Assembly: GCA_013115135.1 (NCBI GenBank) | Contig: JABANP010000074.1 | Coordinates: forward strand, 105,565 to 169,564 | Reading direction: 5' to 3' | Length of the DNA: 64,000 nucleotides | From: Perkinsus olseni | Lineage: Eukaryota > Perkinsozoa > Perkinsida > Perkinsidae | Shown: positions 47,601-57,890 of the stretch, piece by piece | Layout of the letters: each line of letters begins with the position of its first letter | Numbering within the stretch: the first letter of the stretch is position 1 | Program-made: the position numbers and the translations under genes | The notes under the pieces: generated by a model | What the model saw: the letters and a program-made list of their open reading frames with translations, nothing else | The model's database searches: none | What the model was told of the DNA's origin: nothing

Positions 47601-49099
47601 CGGTCGCAAGGTGAACTCGATTTGGTGTAAGTAGTGATGGTCCACTTAGCGTTGTGCTCATAGCCGGCCGCGTTCTGCACTTGCAAACTGAAGGCGTAGA
47701 ACTGCCCGCCGAGTATCCGGCTTGTCGTGGTCACACGGGCGCTGTTATAAACGGTATTCGTCCCTCCTAGCGCTGCAGTGGCGGCGCCCCGGCATTCGAT
47801 ATTAGCGCCAACAGGAAGCCTTCGTGTGGGGATGGCCGGCTCTGGGACGAAGTAGTTATCGTCTAGCGTCAACAAGGCACAGTAGTTGGTAAAGTCGAAG
47901 CCGGCAGGCGCCTCAACCCAGACTTGCGCGGCGCCGTCCTCGGCCGTACCACACTCCTGTTCCGTTTTAAAGAATATCTGCAGTTCGTTCCATGCCCCCG
48001 CGGCAAAGTTGGTGGGTATGATGACTTCCTCCGAGAGCTTCCCGAGGACGGCCACGTTGGCACTGAAGTCACTCGGGTTGGCTACCGGGGCTAAAGCGGC
48101 TGTCGTTGAGGGTTGAGCTAAAGTGAAGAGCTGTGCCCTCTTGTCGTAGGTCGGGATGCTGCCTTTCTGATGAGCTTCGAATGTCCACACGTTAGTAGCA
48201 TCAGACTGAAGGAAAAACCAAGAGGTCGCTTCCAAGGGTGAAGACCCTCACTTCAACGCAGGTTCGAATCCCGCTAATGTCATTTCTATCCCACAAATTG
48301 CCTCTTCGCAAGTTGAGGAGCAACACTAACCCAGTGGCCCTCCCTCACCTGCTGCAAGGCTGTTGATGGATTGTCCACAGTAATTCCCATGTACACCACC
48401 GTGTTGCCGTACAGTACCATACCTTGCTGAAATGTTAGACGACAAGAGGCTGCTGCATATCCACTCTGGCCCAGTATACCTAGGACGACGACAAAGATCC
48501 TACGGAAGGCCATATGAAGATCGCCTTTATCGTAGACGAGACACAGCCCGAAAAGCGTCACTCGCCATGAAACTATCATCCCCACCAGCAGACTCTGTTG
48601 TGCTCCATTCAGCTTCATTGACCATGTCCGCCACCTCCTGTCCCAGCTGCCCCCGATATGACGGCATCAGATACTCGCCCGTACCGGAGTCCTTGAAGAT
48701 GGACAAAGTGTCGGGAACATAGTTATCGGGTATACACGACGCGGCGCATGAACTGCCAGTTTGGGCACATTTGTATCTGCAACGTCAATAGCGCGCGCCC
48801 AAATAATCGATTTTTGTCCTTCCTCACCCAGGCGGTAGGAAGAAAGTGAGCTCTGCATCTCCCCTGGTTGCAGCATAAACGTTGAAGCCAGTGACGATAC
48901 GGAAATACAGCTCGTTCTTCATGTCTCCTTTAAAAGGCTTCTCATTGCCGTCCCCAGCCCGGCCAACGATGCTGACTGACGCTACCGTTGGTTGGATCCA
49001 CACCTTCGACGACCCTGTGGCCACCGAACTCCAATAGCTAAAAATATGAAGGAGACGTTGAGGTACCGTGAACAGGGCGACAGGAGAGCGCACGCCCAT
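38659..49099 (-). CDS. Large modular surface protein with hydrophobic (GPI-type) C-terminus, >25 exons
   Basis: Minus-strand exons repeatedly encode one module type: a segment ending NPS...W.F.SY (RNPNETPQWNKWLIEF, TNPSSVAPVKYWTF, QNPSTVSDVVGTWTFHSY, KNPSQLPNANYWILKMF, DNPSTALQQ-SDATNVWTFE) alternating with a strand ending P.G+ plus Cys (APAGFDF, APTGFEF, APAGFLI, APQGFEL, APPGYVL, APLGFKF, GPTGFIF, LPPG-YKC). This resembles beta-sandwich extracellular repeats, but no named family is claimed. The longest exon runs 48205-47342. The last exon (from about 38798) ends HGCLISHLSLNLLLLFMVII before TGA at 38659, a short hydrophobic tail typical of GPI-anchor signals. The start is uncertain; I use an ATG at 49099 that runs in frame into the first supported exon. 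Introns include tRNA-like and palindromic types and one intact tRNA gene. Confidence 0.7.
39722..39771 (-). repeat. 50-nt intron with tRNA T-arm/acceptor half
   Basis: Donor GTAAGAGAGG, acceptor CATTTTCACAG; joins IEQE-V-GFTFAVEVV in frame. The middle has B-box-like GAGTTCGATCCCC and a GACGCCA 3' end, in sense orientation. Confidence 0.8.
40152..40201 (-). repeat. 50-nt intron with palindromic core
   Basis: Donor GTAGGACCGCGG, acceptor GATTCCGGCAG; joins NAMEA-E-FRGNNRLG. Contains ATTTCGCGCGCCACGAAATT, the core in antisense orientation. Confidence 0.8.
40353..40789 (-). repeat. 437-nt intron starting with the palindromic core
   Basis: Donor GTGGGTAATTTCGTGGCGCG; acceptor GTCTCGCAG. Joins ILEA-G-QTVIEMV in frame. 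The first ~26 nt match the start of the 45-nt helicase intron at 1520. Confidence 0.75.
41840..41940 (-). repeat. tRNA-like dispersed element in an intron (copy 3)
   Basis: Minus strand has GCCGGTTCAAACCGTGCGTCC (B-box) preceded by an anticodon-arm-like AGTTGTTAG...CTAACAACT. It lies within the long intron between exons ending GLDP (about 42090) and starting near 41705. Related copies are at 4975 and 5150. Confidence 0.6.
42911..42954 (-). repeat. 44-nt intron with palindromic core
   Basis: Donor GTAGGGGCGC, acceptor TACTACTTAG; joins ATSGY-C-IVKIELTP in frame. Contains CAATTTCGTGGCGCAGTGAC in sense orientation. Confidence 0.85.
43032..43154 (-). repeat. 123-nt intron containing a nearly full tRNA-like sequence
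   Basis: Donor GTGAGATGG, acceptor GTGCAATATTAG; joins AVLD-G-YIIVPQL in frame. Inside, GGATA/TATCC form an acceptor stem around an A-box-like AGTGGTTAGTGGGG and B-box GAGTTCGATTC. The anticodon loop is abnormal, so this is a pseudo-tRNA. Confidence 0.75.
44165..44201 (-). repeat. Possible short intron with palindromic core
   Basis: Minus strand reads GTGCTGCGTC, then ACTGCGCCACGAAATTC, then CTCGCCTAG, between two exon-like stretches of the large surface-protein gene. At 37 nt it would be the shortest in the window and the frame could not be confirmed. Confidence 0.4.
46760..46832 (-). tRNA. tRNA-Arg (anticodon UCG), inside a protein-gene intron
   Basis: Complete 73-nt cloverleaf: acceptor GGTCTCG/CGAGATC (one G-U pair), D-arm GCC/GGC around TAATGGATAA, anticodon stem TTGGT/ACCAA with 7-nt loop CTTCGGA (anticodon TCG at positions 34-36), T-arm GTGGG/CCCAC with loop TTCGAGT, discriminator G. 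A-box and B-box are intact, so Pol III transcription is expected. It has no intron and no encoded CCA. It lies in sense orientation within the 102-nt intron 46745-46846 (donor GTGAGTTT, acceptor CCGTTTTCAG), whose removal joins TPIV-R-GGGLVIEG in frame. Confidence 0.93.
46975..47021 (-). repeat. 47-nt intron with palindromic core
   Basis: Donor GTGAGGTGACGG, acceptor TTGGGCAG; joins TLTDRSE-AGVADAPP in frame. Contains CAATTTTGTGGCGCGTGACG in sense orientation. Confidence 0.85.
48206..48348 (-). repeat. 143-nt intron with an antisense tRNA-like sequence
   Basis: Donor GTGAGGGAGG, acceptor TTCCTTCAG; joins STALQQ-SDATNVWTF in frame. The plus strand carries GCAGGTTCGAATCCCGC (B-box at 48261-48271) followed by TAATGTCA. 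Confidence 0.75.
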
Positions 49100-49956
49100 A
49101 GGAAAAAAGTAGAATTATTTCGCCGGGTATTTTTCAGGCCACAGCCGCGTCGGTAGATGCCACAACACAGGATACATCAACAACGTAGCGACGAGGAGGA
49201 ACACATAATCCATTTAGTCTCGCCAAATTCCCTCGCATAAAGATTTCGATTTCCCCCCGGTTTCACTATCATTTCTACCGCGACTGATGCTGCTCAATTG
49301 GTGATACTCTCTTGGTAATACTGATGCACATGACCCTTGGTTGCTATTCTAAGAACCCTCCTTACTGTGGCCCAGCTCCCTCCTGCCGCAACAACTCTGC
49401 TGTTATCGTCTCAGGGAAGAATCCATTCTCGGGCAACCTCAGGTTCCCTATGTGAATAGTGTGCTGGATAACGTCAGTGACTGGGTCGAATATCGCCGGT
49501 ATTGTCAGCTTCACCACCTGCACAGCGGAGAAGAAGAATCACTATTTCCTTCGCCATCTAACCTCAGTCGAAAAAAGAAGTCCAGCGGCCTAATGGCGAA
49601 TACTTTCCCTTGGCGTTTTACTTTTGTGCAAGGATTCAACAAAAAAATCAGGCCCCTATGCAAGGGAGAATTAATGAGAAAAGAGTAAGGTGAGTTCTAC
49701 TCTCGAGGATCGAACTCGAGACCGTTCTATGACTTACCACGATCCTTAGCTACCATCATATGCCTAAGTTTTTCTTTCGACCGAACGAAAAAGCTCAATC
49801 TTTGGAATGATCGGAGAAGGCAAATATTCGAATTTCGTGGCGCGTGGTTGATGGCGCATCCAGCGTAGACAGCGGATCGAAGGGCGAGAATAAACCCTTC
49901 TATTGCTCTTACATTAACATGATCTTCTCCTCCTGCACCGACGACGGACCCACCAA
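49100..49956. other. Between surface-protein genes; contains a tRNA-like sequence
   Basis: No supported exon. The minus strand at about 49695-49765 is tRNA-like: ATGGTAGCTAAGG (D-arm) and a T-arm TCGAGTTCGATCCTCGA with 5-bp perfect stem. A palindromic-core copy (AATTTCGTGGCGCGTGG) is at 49832-49848. An upstream exon of the large surface gene may be hidden here. Confidence 0.5.
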
Positions 49957-50812
49957 CTACCGACTCTGCAGCAGCACTAATGACACCACCAGAACCGCAC
50001 ACGCCGCCTTCGAAAGGTGTACAGGAGGCGAGCGGGTTCGACTGGATATTCCAACTTAGCAGCGGATGTAGGTATACTGAGAGAAGTTGAGGAAATGCAA
50101 GATTAGCAAGATACCAAGATAGGTCGCCTTACGTCGGATAATATTTCCCGGGCCGATGGGACCGTTCGATTGCGCTCGGAGTTTGACGTTAAAAGCTGGG
50201 ACGCTGGTAAGGTCGTTCGATGCGCACGCTGCTGGCACCGGTGTGACACACCACTTACGAGAAGCTGAAAAATTGAGGAAGTCCAAGATGAAGCAAGACT
50301 GCAAGATCCCCCTGAGATATATCAGTATGTAGGCGTTGAACGGCTGCAGTTTTTGGGAGGTGTATCATCGCAACGAGTAGCGTGTTAATACATCAAGTCC
50401 AAACTCTCAGAGTGTGAGGCGGAATTAACTCTTGATTATATTCCACAATAACGAGCAGGACTCACCATCAGTATTTCCACAGTCCTCCTCGCTCCGACAC
50501 GGTTGGCAGTTCCTCTCAAAGTCGGGTGTATCCTCTGTCAAATCATCATTGATGCAGTACGACGTGAGCTCTAGCAACCCGTCCGTTCCACCAGTGATGA
50601 CGAAGCCGTCTGTCGAGTGGAAGGTCGGATCCCCAGAAGCCCGACTCGTTGGCCCGGTCGCCATGTCCCTGTTGGCAGCGGCCTTGCCAAGTTCAATAAC
50701 ATCTAGGGGTCGCTCAATGACGTCGTCCATGATCCACACCTGGACGGCTGCGTTCGACGGTAAGGTCTGCGTCAAGATCTCTCGTGCAGTAGCATGCATA
50801 ACGATCTCATAC
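49957..50812 (-). CDS. Small surface protein with hydrophobic C-terminal tail (5' end unresolved)
   Basis: Three in-phase exons: 50812-50466 (YEIVMHATAREILTQTLPSN, ending NCQPCRSEEDCGNTD, a Cys-rich stretch), 50264-50133 (KWCVTPVPAACASNDLTSVP) and 50054-49957, which ends SKAACAVLVVSLVLLQSR before TAG, a GPI-anchor-type tail. Two neighbouring introns share a 3' repeat (CTTGC...ATCTTG...CCTCAA before TCAG). The signal peptide and first exon were not found; only about 180 nt separate it from the stop of the upstream gene at 50992. It could instead be a gene copy that has lost its start. Confidence 0.6.
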
Positions 50813-50991
50813 CTACAGCAAGCAACAGTGGCATCAAGCTGGGCTGAGTGAAACAAGGGCGAGCGAGATTGTACTGGCGTTAGAGAGAAATACTCAAGAT
50901 TATAGAGTCAGGAAGCCTGCAACGAACGAGCACTCCTCCGATACTTACGAATATAAGGCACGAGCAAGGGAATACAAAACATCTCGGACAA

Positions 50992-53900
50992 CTAGAAGAT
51001 ACTCAATCCTAGCAATATAGCGACGAGGATGTGTGGGGTGCTCTGAGTGTTCAACAGACTGCCTCTCCTGGGCCCCAACAGCCCTCCCAGGATAGTCTCT
51101 GACACGTTAAGTTCAACCCTGGGAACGCTACTGACATTCAGGAGAGGCAACAGTGTACTGAAAACCCCCGCTGCTCCCGAGTCGGAGGAATGCACAGAGA
51201 GCCCTCACCTCGTGGATGCCTTCAAGCCATTCCTCTTATGAAATACCATATAGAACTCAGTCTTAGTGACCGCTGGATCGATATTGTCCTCCCGCAAGTA
51301 ACAGCCTTGAGGCATCGGGAACCCGCTGGGATCCGACGACCACAGCTCGTTAAAATATTTCCCACAAATATGTTGCTTCGCTTCGCTAAGCTCGTCAAAA
51401 TTGCTGTCGATTCCGATGGAACCATCGCTGACTGTCCGCGGCTCCAAGTAAGAAGGATCCGTAAAAACTATCTTCAGTTGAATCGGGTTGGCCGCTTCCG
51501 AATATCTCGCGCTCGTCCCTGTCGTAAAAGATATGACTATCGGTTGAGGGACATCGGCCTCGATCGTGACCAGACTCAAACTAGCCGTCATCGCAGGCGG
51601 CTCCGTGATGACCAGGGTCCCCGCTTGGGCCACAAAGTCAGTGTCCAAAGAGTTAGCGCTTTCGCTCCAGCAGACTTTATACTCCCCCTTCAACAGGGAC
51701 ATTATATTTGTGTACTCCTGCTCAGAGTTCCTACTCCACGTCACTGCTGGTGTCCCAGTGCCCCCGACCTGAAAGCCTCCGCTACAAATGGCATTCGCGA
51801 TGGGAAGTTCCAACCCATAAGCTTTCCGTATTGGCTCTTTCCTCCGCCGCGAAGATTTTTTGATGAATTTTCAATTAATTTTACAGGGAATAGTACAGTA
51901 AAATCAGGCAGCCGCAAACAGATTTTCCTGACCCAATGGCTGTTGAATAGAAATGATGAGCACCACGATCGAATGCCCTGTGGGATGACCTCATCAGTGA
52001 GACGGTGAGGAATCCGCCATTCTCTGCTAGGTTCAGTTTCATTTAAAAAATTCACAGAAAATCTTCCGTAAAATCGAAATTCATAGCTAGCCGACAATAA
52101 TTCCCGAAGGTTTCCACAGACCAATTCAGACGGCACTCAAGGGTTCAAGCACCGCGGTCACTCCGCGCGAGGAGGCCACCCAAACACAGTACTATTCACT
52201 CACAACTGCTACATGGGCAGGCTTCCAGAGGGAGGTTACCCTGCAGGAGGACTGCCACGTTTCTACGCCCTCAGCATAACGACAGAGCATTATAATGAGC
52301 TATTTATCCGATCAACGACGAGCTCACCATATCGTAGGTCGGGTATGACCCATCCGGAAAACTGAGTGGGATTCTGATGGAGTACTCGTCGATGTAGGCG
52401 ACCTCATGGGACGTGTTGATCATCTCCTCCTCTTCAAGCTTCCCTGCAGCAAACACCAATCCATTTAAAACGGTTGAGTTCTTAGAACTAGTTAATAGTT
52501 CGGCGAACGCCGCCATAGAGGAGAAGAACGAGAATACTCAAGCGCCCCAAGATCACGATGAAAGGTGAAAGGTAGGGGGGCCTTGGACTTACGGTTAGCG
52601 CTCTTCCCAGTAGTAGTCTCCACAGCGTCCTCGATCTGGATATAATCCCCGTCCTTCAACCCGTGAGCAACCGAGGCCAATGCTGTGCCGAACGTGATAA
52701 TCGAGCCCGATGAACTGAACAGCATAGAGGAACGTCACAGATTGGAATTGATGCCGACCCATGGGCCCAACGTTGGAGGGATCCAAGCCGCCGCAGGCTC
52801 ATGTCCCATTATTGCCCACTACCACCACCACTGCTATTGTTGCTGCAACCACAACTACTACCCGAATCATCGCTACTGCTAGCAGCATTCTATAGAGAAT
52901 CACTCACCTAGGGTTGGCTGGCGCTATCGTCCTCATGTTACTCGTACCCGACAACAACGCTCCGCTGTTCACTGGTCCTTTCACATTCGCACTTTGAGTG
53001 GAATCTGCCACTCCGCACTCATTAGAATAGTCGATGATCCTAATGTAATTATTGCTAGATAGGCCCCAACCATGTATTGTCAACCTGAAAAATGACAATT
53101 GCGGGATTCGAACCCGCGACCTTCTCCTACTTGAATGTCAGTGCCTCAGCAAACACCCACGTCTCAGAGCCCAGCGGACCGAGAACGAGGAGTCGGCCCA
53201 CCACCGCCCAGTTGCCTTGCTCGTTGCAAACTTTGTCACAGTAGCATACGGCCATCCATCCACTTTTAGAAAATTTTATCGCTCCGCCGCCGTACAGCTG
53301 ATAATTGCTGGCACTGACGGGAGAGTCGCAGTCCAGCAGGGAAGAGCACGAGTGACCCGATACGATGAGGGAAGACTGGGCGTTGTCGAGGCAGGCCTTC
53401 TTGTTGATTAAACCGTCATTGTCCTGAACGACGAAGAACGTTGAGGAATTGCAAGATTGCAAGAAACCAAGATGTCAAAAGTGATCTCTCACTCTTGCCA
53501 CACGAAGACAAGATTGCGAGTCGGTCAACCGATGCTCCGCTATTAAACAGAGCAGCAGCACTGTACCGGTAGTATCTTCATCTCTCTGGCCTGGTCTCCT
53601 GTTGTGGTCCAACTACCAGTTGAGGAGCTTCCGAGGATCTTCACGTAACCTAAGCATCAGTGACACGACTGTGATGAAGGCAACCGCGCTAGTCGCTCCT
53701 GATTTCACAATACGACTCCATTCGGGTTCCAAACGAGCTGAAGAACGGCTCTGCCAAAGCCTTTGGCCCAAAGCTAGCTTAGAAGCGTTCTCCCGAGGAC
53801 GAGCAAGAAGTCCTGATTAATAGGGGAATTAGCGGTTCACGGCATGGTATATTGCGTATCAATAATGGTTCGATAATAGTAGTGGATGATGATGACATCA

Positions 53901-56451
53901 CTGGGTGACGGCAGTGGTTCCACGATATATGTATGCCACACAGCGTGACGGGCGTAATCGAAGGCAGTATCATTCTCGCACACACAGACAAGTGTTGTTG
54001 AAGGCGACAATTTCAAGAATTGTTATATACAGCTCACCTTGTTTATTAACATGCGGTTGCTTGATCGCCAATGTAGTATCCAAAAACTGCACGTAAACTC
54101 TATTAACATCAAAGCTGCCAATCTTGAACCAGTTAGCATTGGACACACAGTCGCCGTCACAGTAGCACACATCATAGCTGGATGATACTGATATCTTATT
54201 TTCGATCACTCCGTCGATTTGAAGATCCGTCCACAACGGGTTCGTAGCCGACACAGGAGAATCGTCTCGTGTATCCGAGCAGCTTATCGCGCTATCGCAA
54301 TTTGTCGGCGCCATGAAAGTCGCCGCCTGCACGGCTGTTCGACACCCCGCTGTTGAATCATAATAAGGCTTATCGTTGGCAACATCCCTCTCCACTATTT
54401 TATACCGGATATCATCGTCGACGGCGCACATGCCAGGGTTGCCACAAGACAGCTGCAGGGTGAACCTCAGAGTGGGGTAGACCGCCACCACGTTGGCATC
54501 AGTAGGGTTGTCGAGGATGGTCGCCTGTATGAGGATGAGCGTTCCGACCAGCTGGATGAAGTCCGTGTCCGAAGAGCTGTGACAAATACCATTCGTGCTG
54601 TCGGAGTCGTATCCCGGGCAGTAGCATACCTGACAGTCACGGGACATCTAATTTCGTGGCGCGTGACAACTTTCCACTGCACTGAGAATGATGCTCGGTA
54701 AGAGCGGAATACGGATAATTCTTGAAAGCAGTTCACCTCAGTATTGTGGCGCGTAACGGAACAACGCCGATTTGCCACTGGCGAGAAGGATGCCGTGAAC
54801 AACTCTATATAATTTCGTGGCGCGCGACGGGTTTACGACGATTTGCCAGTGCCGATAAGGATGTCCCGAGAGGCTTATTTTATCTCCGTGGCGCGTTACG
54901 GACCCCTCCTTACGGTATAGCTCTCCGGTGCTCCCACATTGGTCTTCTTGACACCAAAATCGTGAATCTCATATTCACCATCCAGGGCCACTTGGGACAC
55001 AGTATTAACGAACTTGAGGGTGGCGATAGTGTCGACTCCGCACGTATCACCGTATGTGAGCAGAGTCATCAACCATGTAGTCCCACCGGACAGCGATGTG
55101 CCCAATAACTAACAACAGCAGCAGACAATACCACTCCAAACCGAACCTAGCCCCATGAAGGAGATGACGCTGTGACCGTCCACTTCCAGCGAATCGATTG
55201 CAAGGATATACGGTCTACACAGCAGCGGGATCGTAGAAGACTAGGAGGTAGTCGAGGCTATCCGTCTCATTCCGCTGATGATACGGTCTGCAACCGAATG
55301 ACGGCCGACTGTGTTCGATCACTTCGGCGCTTCGTCGTGATTCTTGCCGGCTTACGATGGCCGGCCCAGTGACCAAACAGGGACAGATACTGAAACCACG
55401 CGCGCCCCGTGACTCACCCGTGCTTTGCATGGCCATGCCGCATCAGTCGTGAAGAGGCACCAGACCTTATCAGTCTTGGAGTTCCCTCCCCGAACAACTA
55501 TGTCCACTGTTAGCAGTTCCCAACCACTCGACGCCGTAGGCCGGTAACACAACTTGAACAGGCCTCCCTAACAAATGGAGAAATTCCCCACCAGGGATTC
55601 GATCCGAGGACCAACTGGAGTGCAATCCTACCAACCAAGCAACAAACCACGACCTAATGTCGCCGCCACCGAAGGATCGGGAACGATAATAACGTCGGGA
55701 ACGTCCACCGCGTCTATCGCAGAATTGAATCGGATAAACTCTGTGCGAGATCGAACTCGACACGGTGTTCCCAGATCACCACTACCTCATCGAAGCGGAC
55801 ATTTGACCAGACGTTAGAGGTCGCTGTTGGCACTCCACCGGGGGAGGTCTCGCCGTCCAGGGGGCTCGATGTCCTCGCAGTCTCGAGTGTCGAACATGCC
55901 GACACGCTAGAGTCTACCAACTTCAAACGGATCTAAGAAATAATCCTCAGCAGATTGGAACCTGGGTGTTCCGGATGAACGACCATCGCTCTTACCGCGG
56001 GACTATTCCGTGCCTAACCATTCCATGAGCCCGCCGCAACAAATATAGACCAGACTCCCAGCTCAATAACCTCCTCTAGAAGTGCGAACACGCACAGATA
56101 CCCATCTCTAGTTTGTTCAGAAGATTCGAAGATTTCAGAAGACTACCAACGCCCTCGAGAAGATCTTTCCCCACAACCCCATCCAGCTTTTAGTACCTCG
56201 CTAGCGGTCGTGCCCAGCCCTCCTGTTGCCGACAGAACCAGCGTTGTGTATGTGACTCCTGCGTACCTGCATACCACAATATGACCAGATCATCCCCGAG
56301 GCAATGGAGGGGTACTACATCGTGGCCGAGGTGGTAGCAGTGACGTCGGCCAAGTTGCTGGTCGTCGGCGCCACCAAGGCTATTTGCGGAGTCTGGACCG
56401 CTAGGGATCGCTGTACGGATGCCTCACCTGAGAACACGGTGGGGATCGACA
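50992..56451 (-). CDS. Modular surface protein with VCYC repeats and hydrophobic C-terminal tail
   Basis: Minus-strand exons, 5' to 3': 56451-56319 (approximate; VLVMSIPTVFSGEASVQRSL), about 55950-55786, 55567 to ~55390 (FKLCYRPTASSGWELL), 55105-54914 (TWLMTLLTYGDTC), 54647 to ~54000, 53462-53131, 53084-52904, about 52725-52590, ~52516-52326, 51813-51206 and 51154-50992. A module recurs four times: a variable Cys-bearing region, then VCYCP/VCYCDGDC/VCYCDKVC/VCWSES, then 10-25 residues and G.L..LG. The last exon ends HILVAILLGLSIF before TAG, a GPI-type tail. The same VCYC logic occurs in other large alveolate extracellular proteins as far as I recall, but I claim no named family. The start codon and signal peptide were not found. 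Confidence 0.65.
53085..53130 (-). repeat. 46-nt intron built around a perfect tRNA T-arm
   Basis: Donor GTAGGAGAAGG, acceptor CATTTTTCAG; joins AEALTF-K-LTIHGWGL in frame. The centre is GCGGGTTCGAATCCCGC, a perfect 5-bp T-stem with 7-nt T-loop, followed by AATTGTCA. Confidence 0.88.
54648..54913 (-). repeat. 266-nt intron with tandem copies of the palindromic-core element
   Basis: Donor GTAAGGAGG, acceptor CACGAAATTAG (the core itself supplies the acceptor). Joins APESYT-MSRDCQVCYC. Four copies of the core (GCGCCACGAAATTA-like) occur at about 54650, 54752, 54812 and 54884; the two units between 54746 and 54880 also share ACG.CGATTTGCCA.TG.CGA and AAGGATG, so a unit of about 65-70 nt has been duplicated. 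Confidence 0.75.
55581..55641 (-). repeat. tRNA-like sequence in an intron
   Basis: Minus strand: TGGTTGGTAGGATTGCACTC (D-arm-like) and TCGGATCGAATCCC (B-box), 14 nt upstream of the TTGTTAG acceptor for the exon starting at 55567. Confidence 0.6.
55740..55795 (-). repeat. tRNA-like sequence overlapping an exon-intron border
   Basis: Minus strand: GATGAGGTAGTGGTGATC, then GAGTTCGATCTCGC (B-box). The probable donor GTAGTGGTG (55785 down) lies in the D-arm-like part, and GATGAG before it is coding (RFDE). Confidence 0.55.
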
Positions 56452-57655
56452 TTACGAGGACCTCACCAATAACACTACGGAGGCGAATACAATTTATGAG
56501 TTTGATAGAATAACCCTCTATGACAGAGAATCAAGGGCCCGGCGACGTGGCTATCAATTAGGGTGATTCGAGAGCTTTCCATCTCCACTTTGCTGATACA
56601 GCGATGCCACAGGAGCAAAGCTGGATCCCGACCCTCGAGGAGTTCTACACTTCTACACGTACTTTACACCACCAGCCGTAAGAACCTAATGCTCATTAAC
56701 GCTAGCCACCAGCCAGTGGACTTAGCGTCAGATCAACAGCTCCACGCGCGGGAACCGAAGGCGCCCTACTGCCTTTCACAGAATTAGTTTCCAAAAAGAG
56801 GCCTCCGCGCCTCCAACGCTAACTGACTAATGAAGCTAGTTGGCTCTTCCCGTTCCTCGCAAAATATCGCATAGGTCGTGGAGCTCGTTTACGAGAAAAA
56901 TACGACCCAGCACCGTTGAAAGGGCGCGTACCAAGGTCCCGCCAAGACTGACGCTCGCCAATGCCAAAACGTGCGAGAAAACTAATTTCCCATTCAGAAG
57001 GAGAGTTTCCACTATGTCGACGATCTCATCGAACACAGCACCACGGGAGAGCCCAATGAACTATCTTTCCCTCTCCCATGGATCGCGCTGCAGTTGTTTT
57101 CCTCGCTTTGGACGGACACCCGCCGGTGCATGAAAAATCTCGATCGAAACATTAATCTCCAAACCAAGTTGATGTAAATTCACGCGCCACTTCACACGCT
57201 TAGTATCGTGAAGGTAGTTACTTTCAGTCCAACGCAGTGAATGGCTCTTGGCACTACCTTTCCCGGGATCGTCCCTGCCGGCTCGAATTGGCATAAAACT
57301 GCCCACTTCCGCAGCAAGTAACCCCAATGAAAGTAACCACACGACGAGGTCTCGTCGTGTATCGCTTGCGATGAGCTTCATTTATCGGGTAACGAATTGG
57401 CAACGGCCTCAAGGGCCAACTAAGGCAAAAACCATGCGATGAAGGTCCCGAGCCGGCTTCTGGAGATAATGCGCCGTAGCTCGCGCACGCCACAATAATC
57501 GATCAAAGTTGGTGTTCGCAAATCCTACACTGGATTTCTACAGTGACATACTTGTTGCCTTTGCTTCCCAGTCGCACGCGCTTCCTTGGATTTTGCACTT
57601 CTCCAGCCGCTTTTGTACTTCACGCGTTCACCAGCCATACCTTGTGGCTCGTACG
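56452..57655. other. No confident gene; possible exons on either strand
   Basis: The minus strand 57036-56836 has an open hydrophobic stretch (FDEIVDIVETLLLNGKLVFS) that may be an exon of another gene. No splice sites or family support. Confidence 0.3.
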
Positions 57656-57727
57656 ATGGAGCAAGCTAGAATGACCGCGTGGCAGCTGATACTAAAGGGT
57701 GTTTCAAAAGATCGGGAGCATTTGTGG
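57656..57727 (+). CDS. Candidate first exon interrupted by the retrotransposon
   Basis: ATG followed by MEQARMTAWQLILKGVSKD and EHLW, then a strong donor GTACGTGC 15 nt before the 5' LTR. If real, the LTR element inserted at the start of the first intron. No function recognised. Confidence 0.3.
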
Positions 57728-57742
57728 GTACGTGCAAGTCAG

Positions 57743-57890
57743 TTATTATGAGATGCTTTCGAGGAGTCGCTCTGTATGCGAGCGCTTTCGGGCGTGCGCT
57801 TTTGTTCTCATAGCCGATCATCTAGTATCTGTGCTTTGAGTACTTTAGAGGTCCTGCGCACTAGAGGAGAGGTATCTGTAGCCATCTTGG
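57743..57890 (+). repeat. 5' LTR (minimum extent)
   Basis: Matches 63852-64000. It begins TTATTATGAGATGC; a TG that could be the canonical LTR start is at 57749. The right border is not known because the 3' copy leaves the window. Confidence 0.85.
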
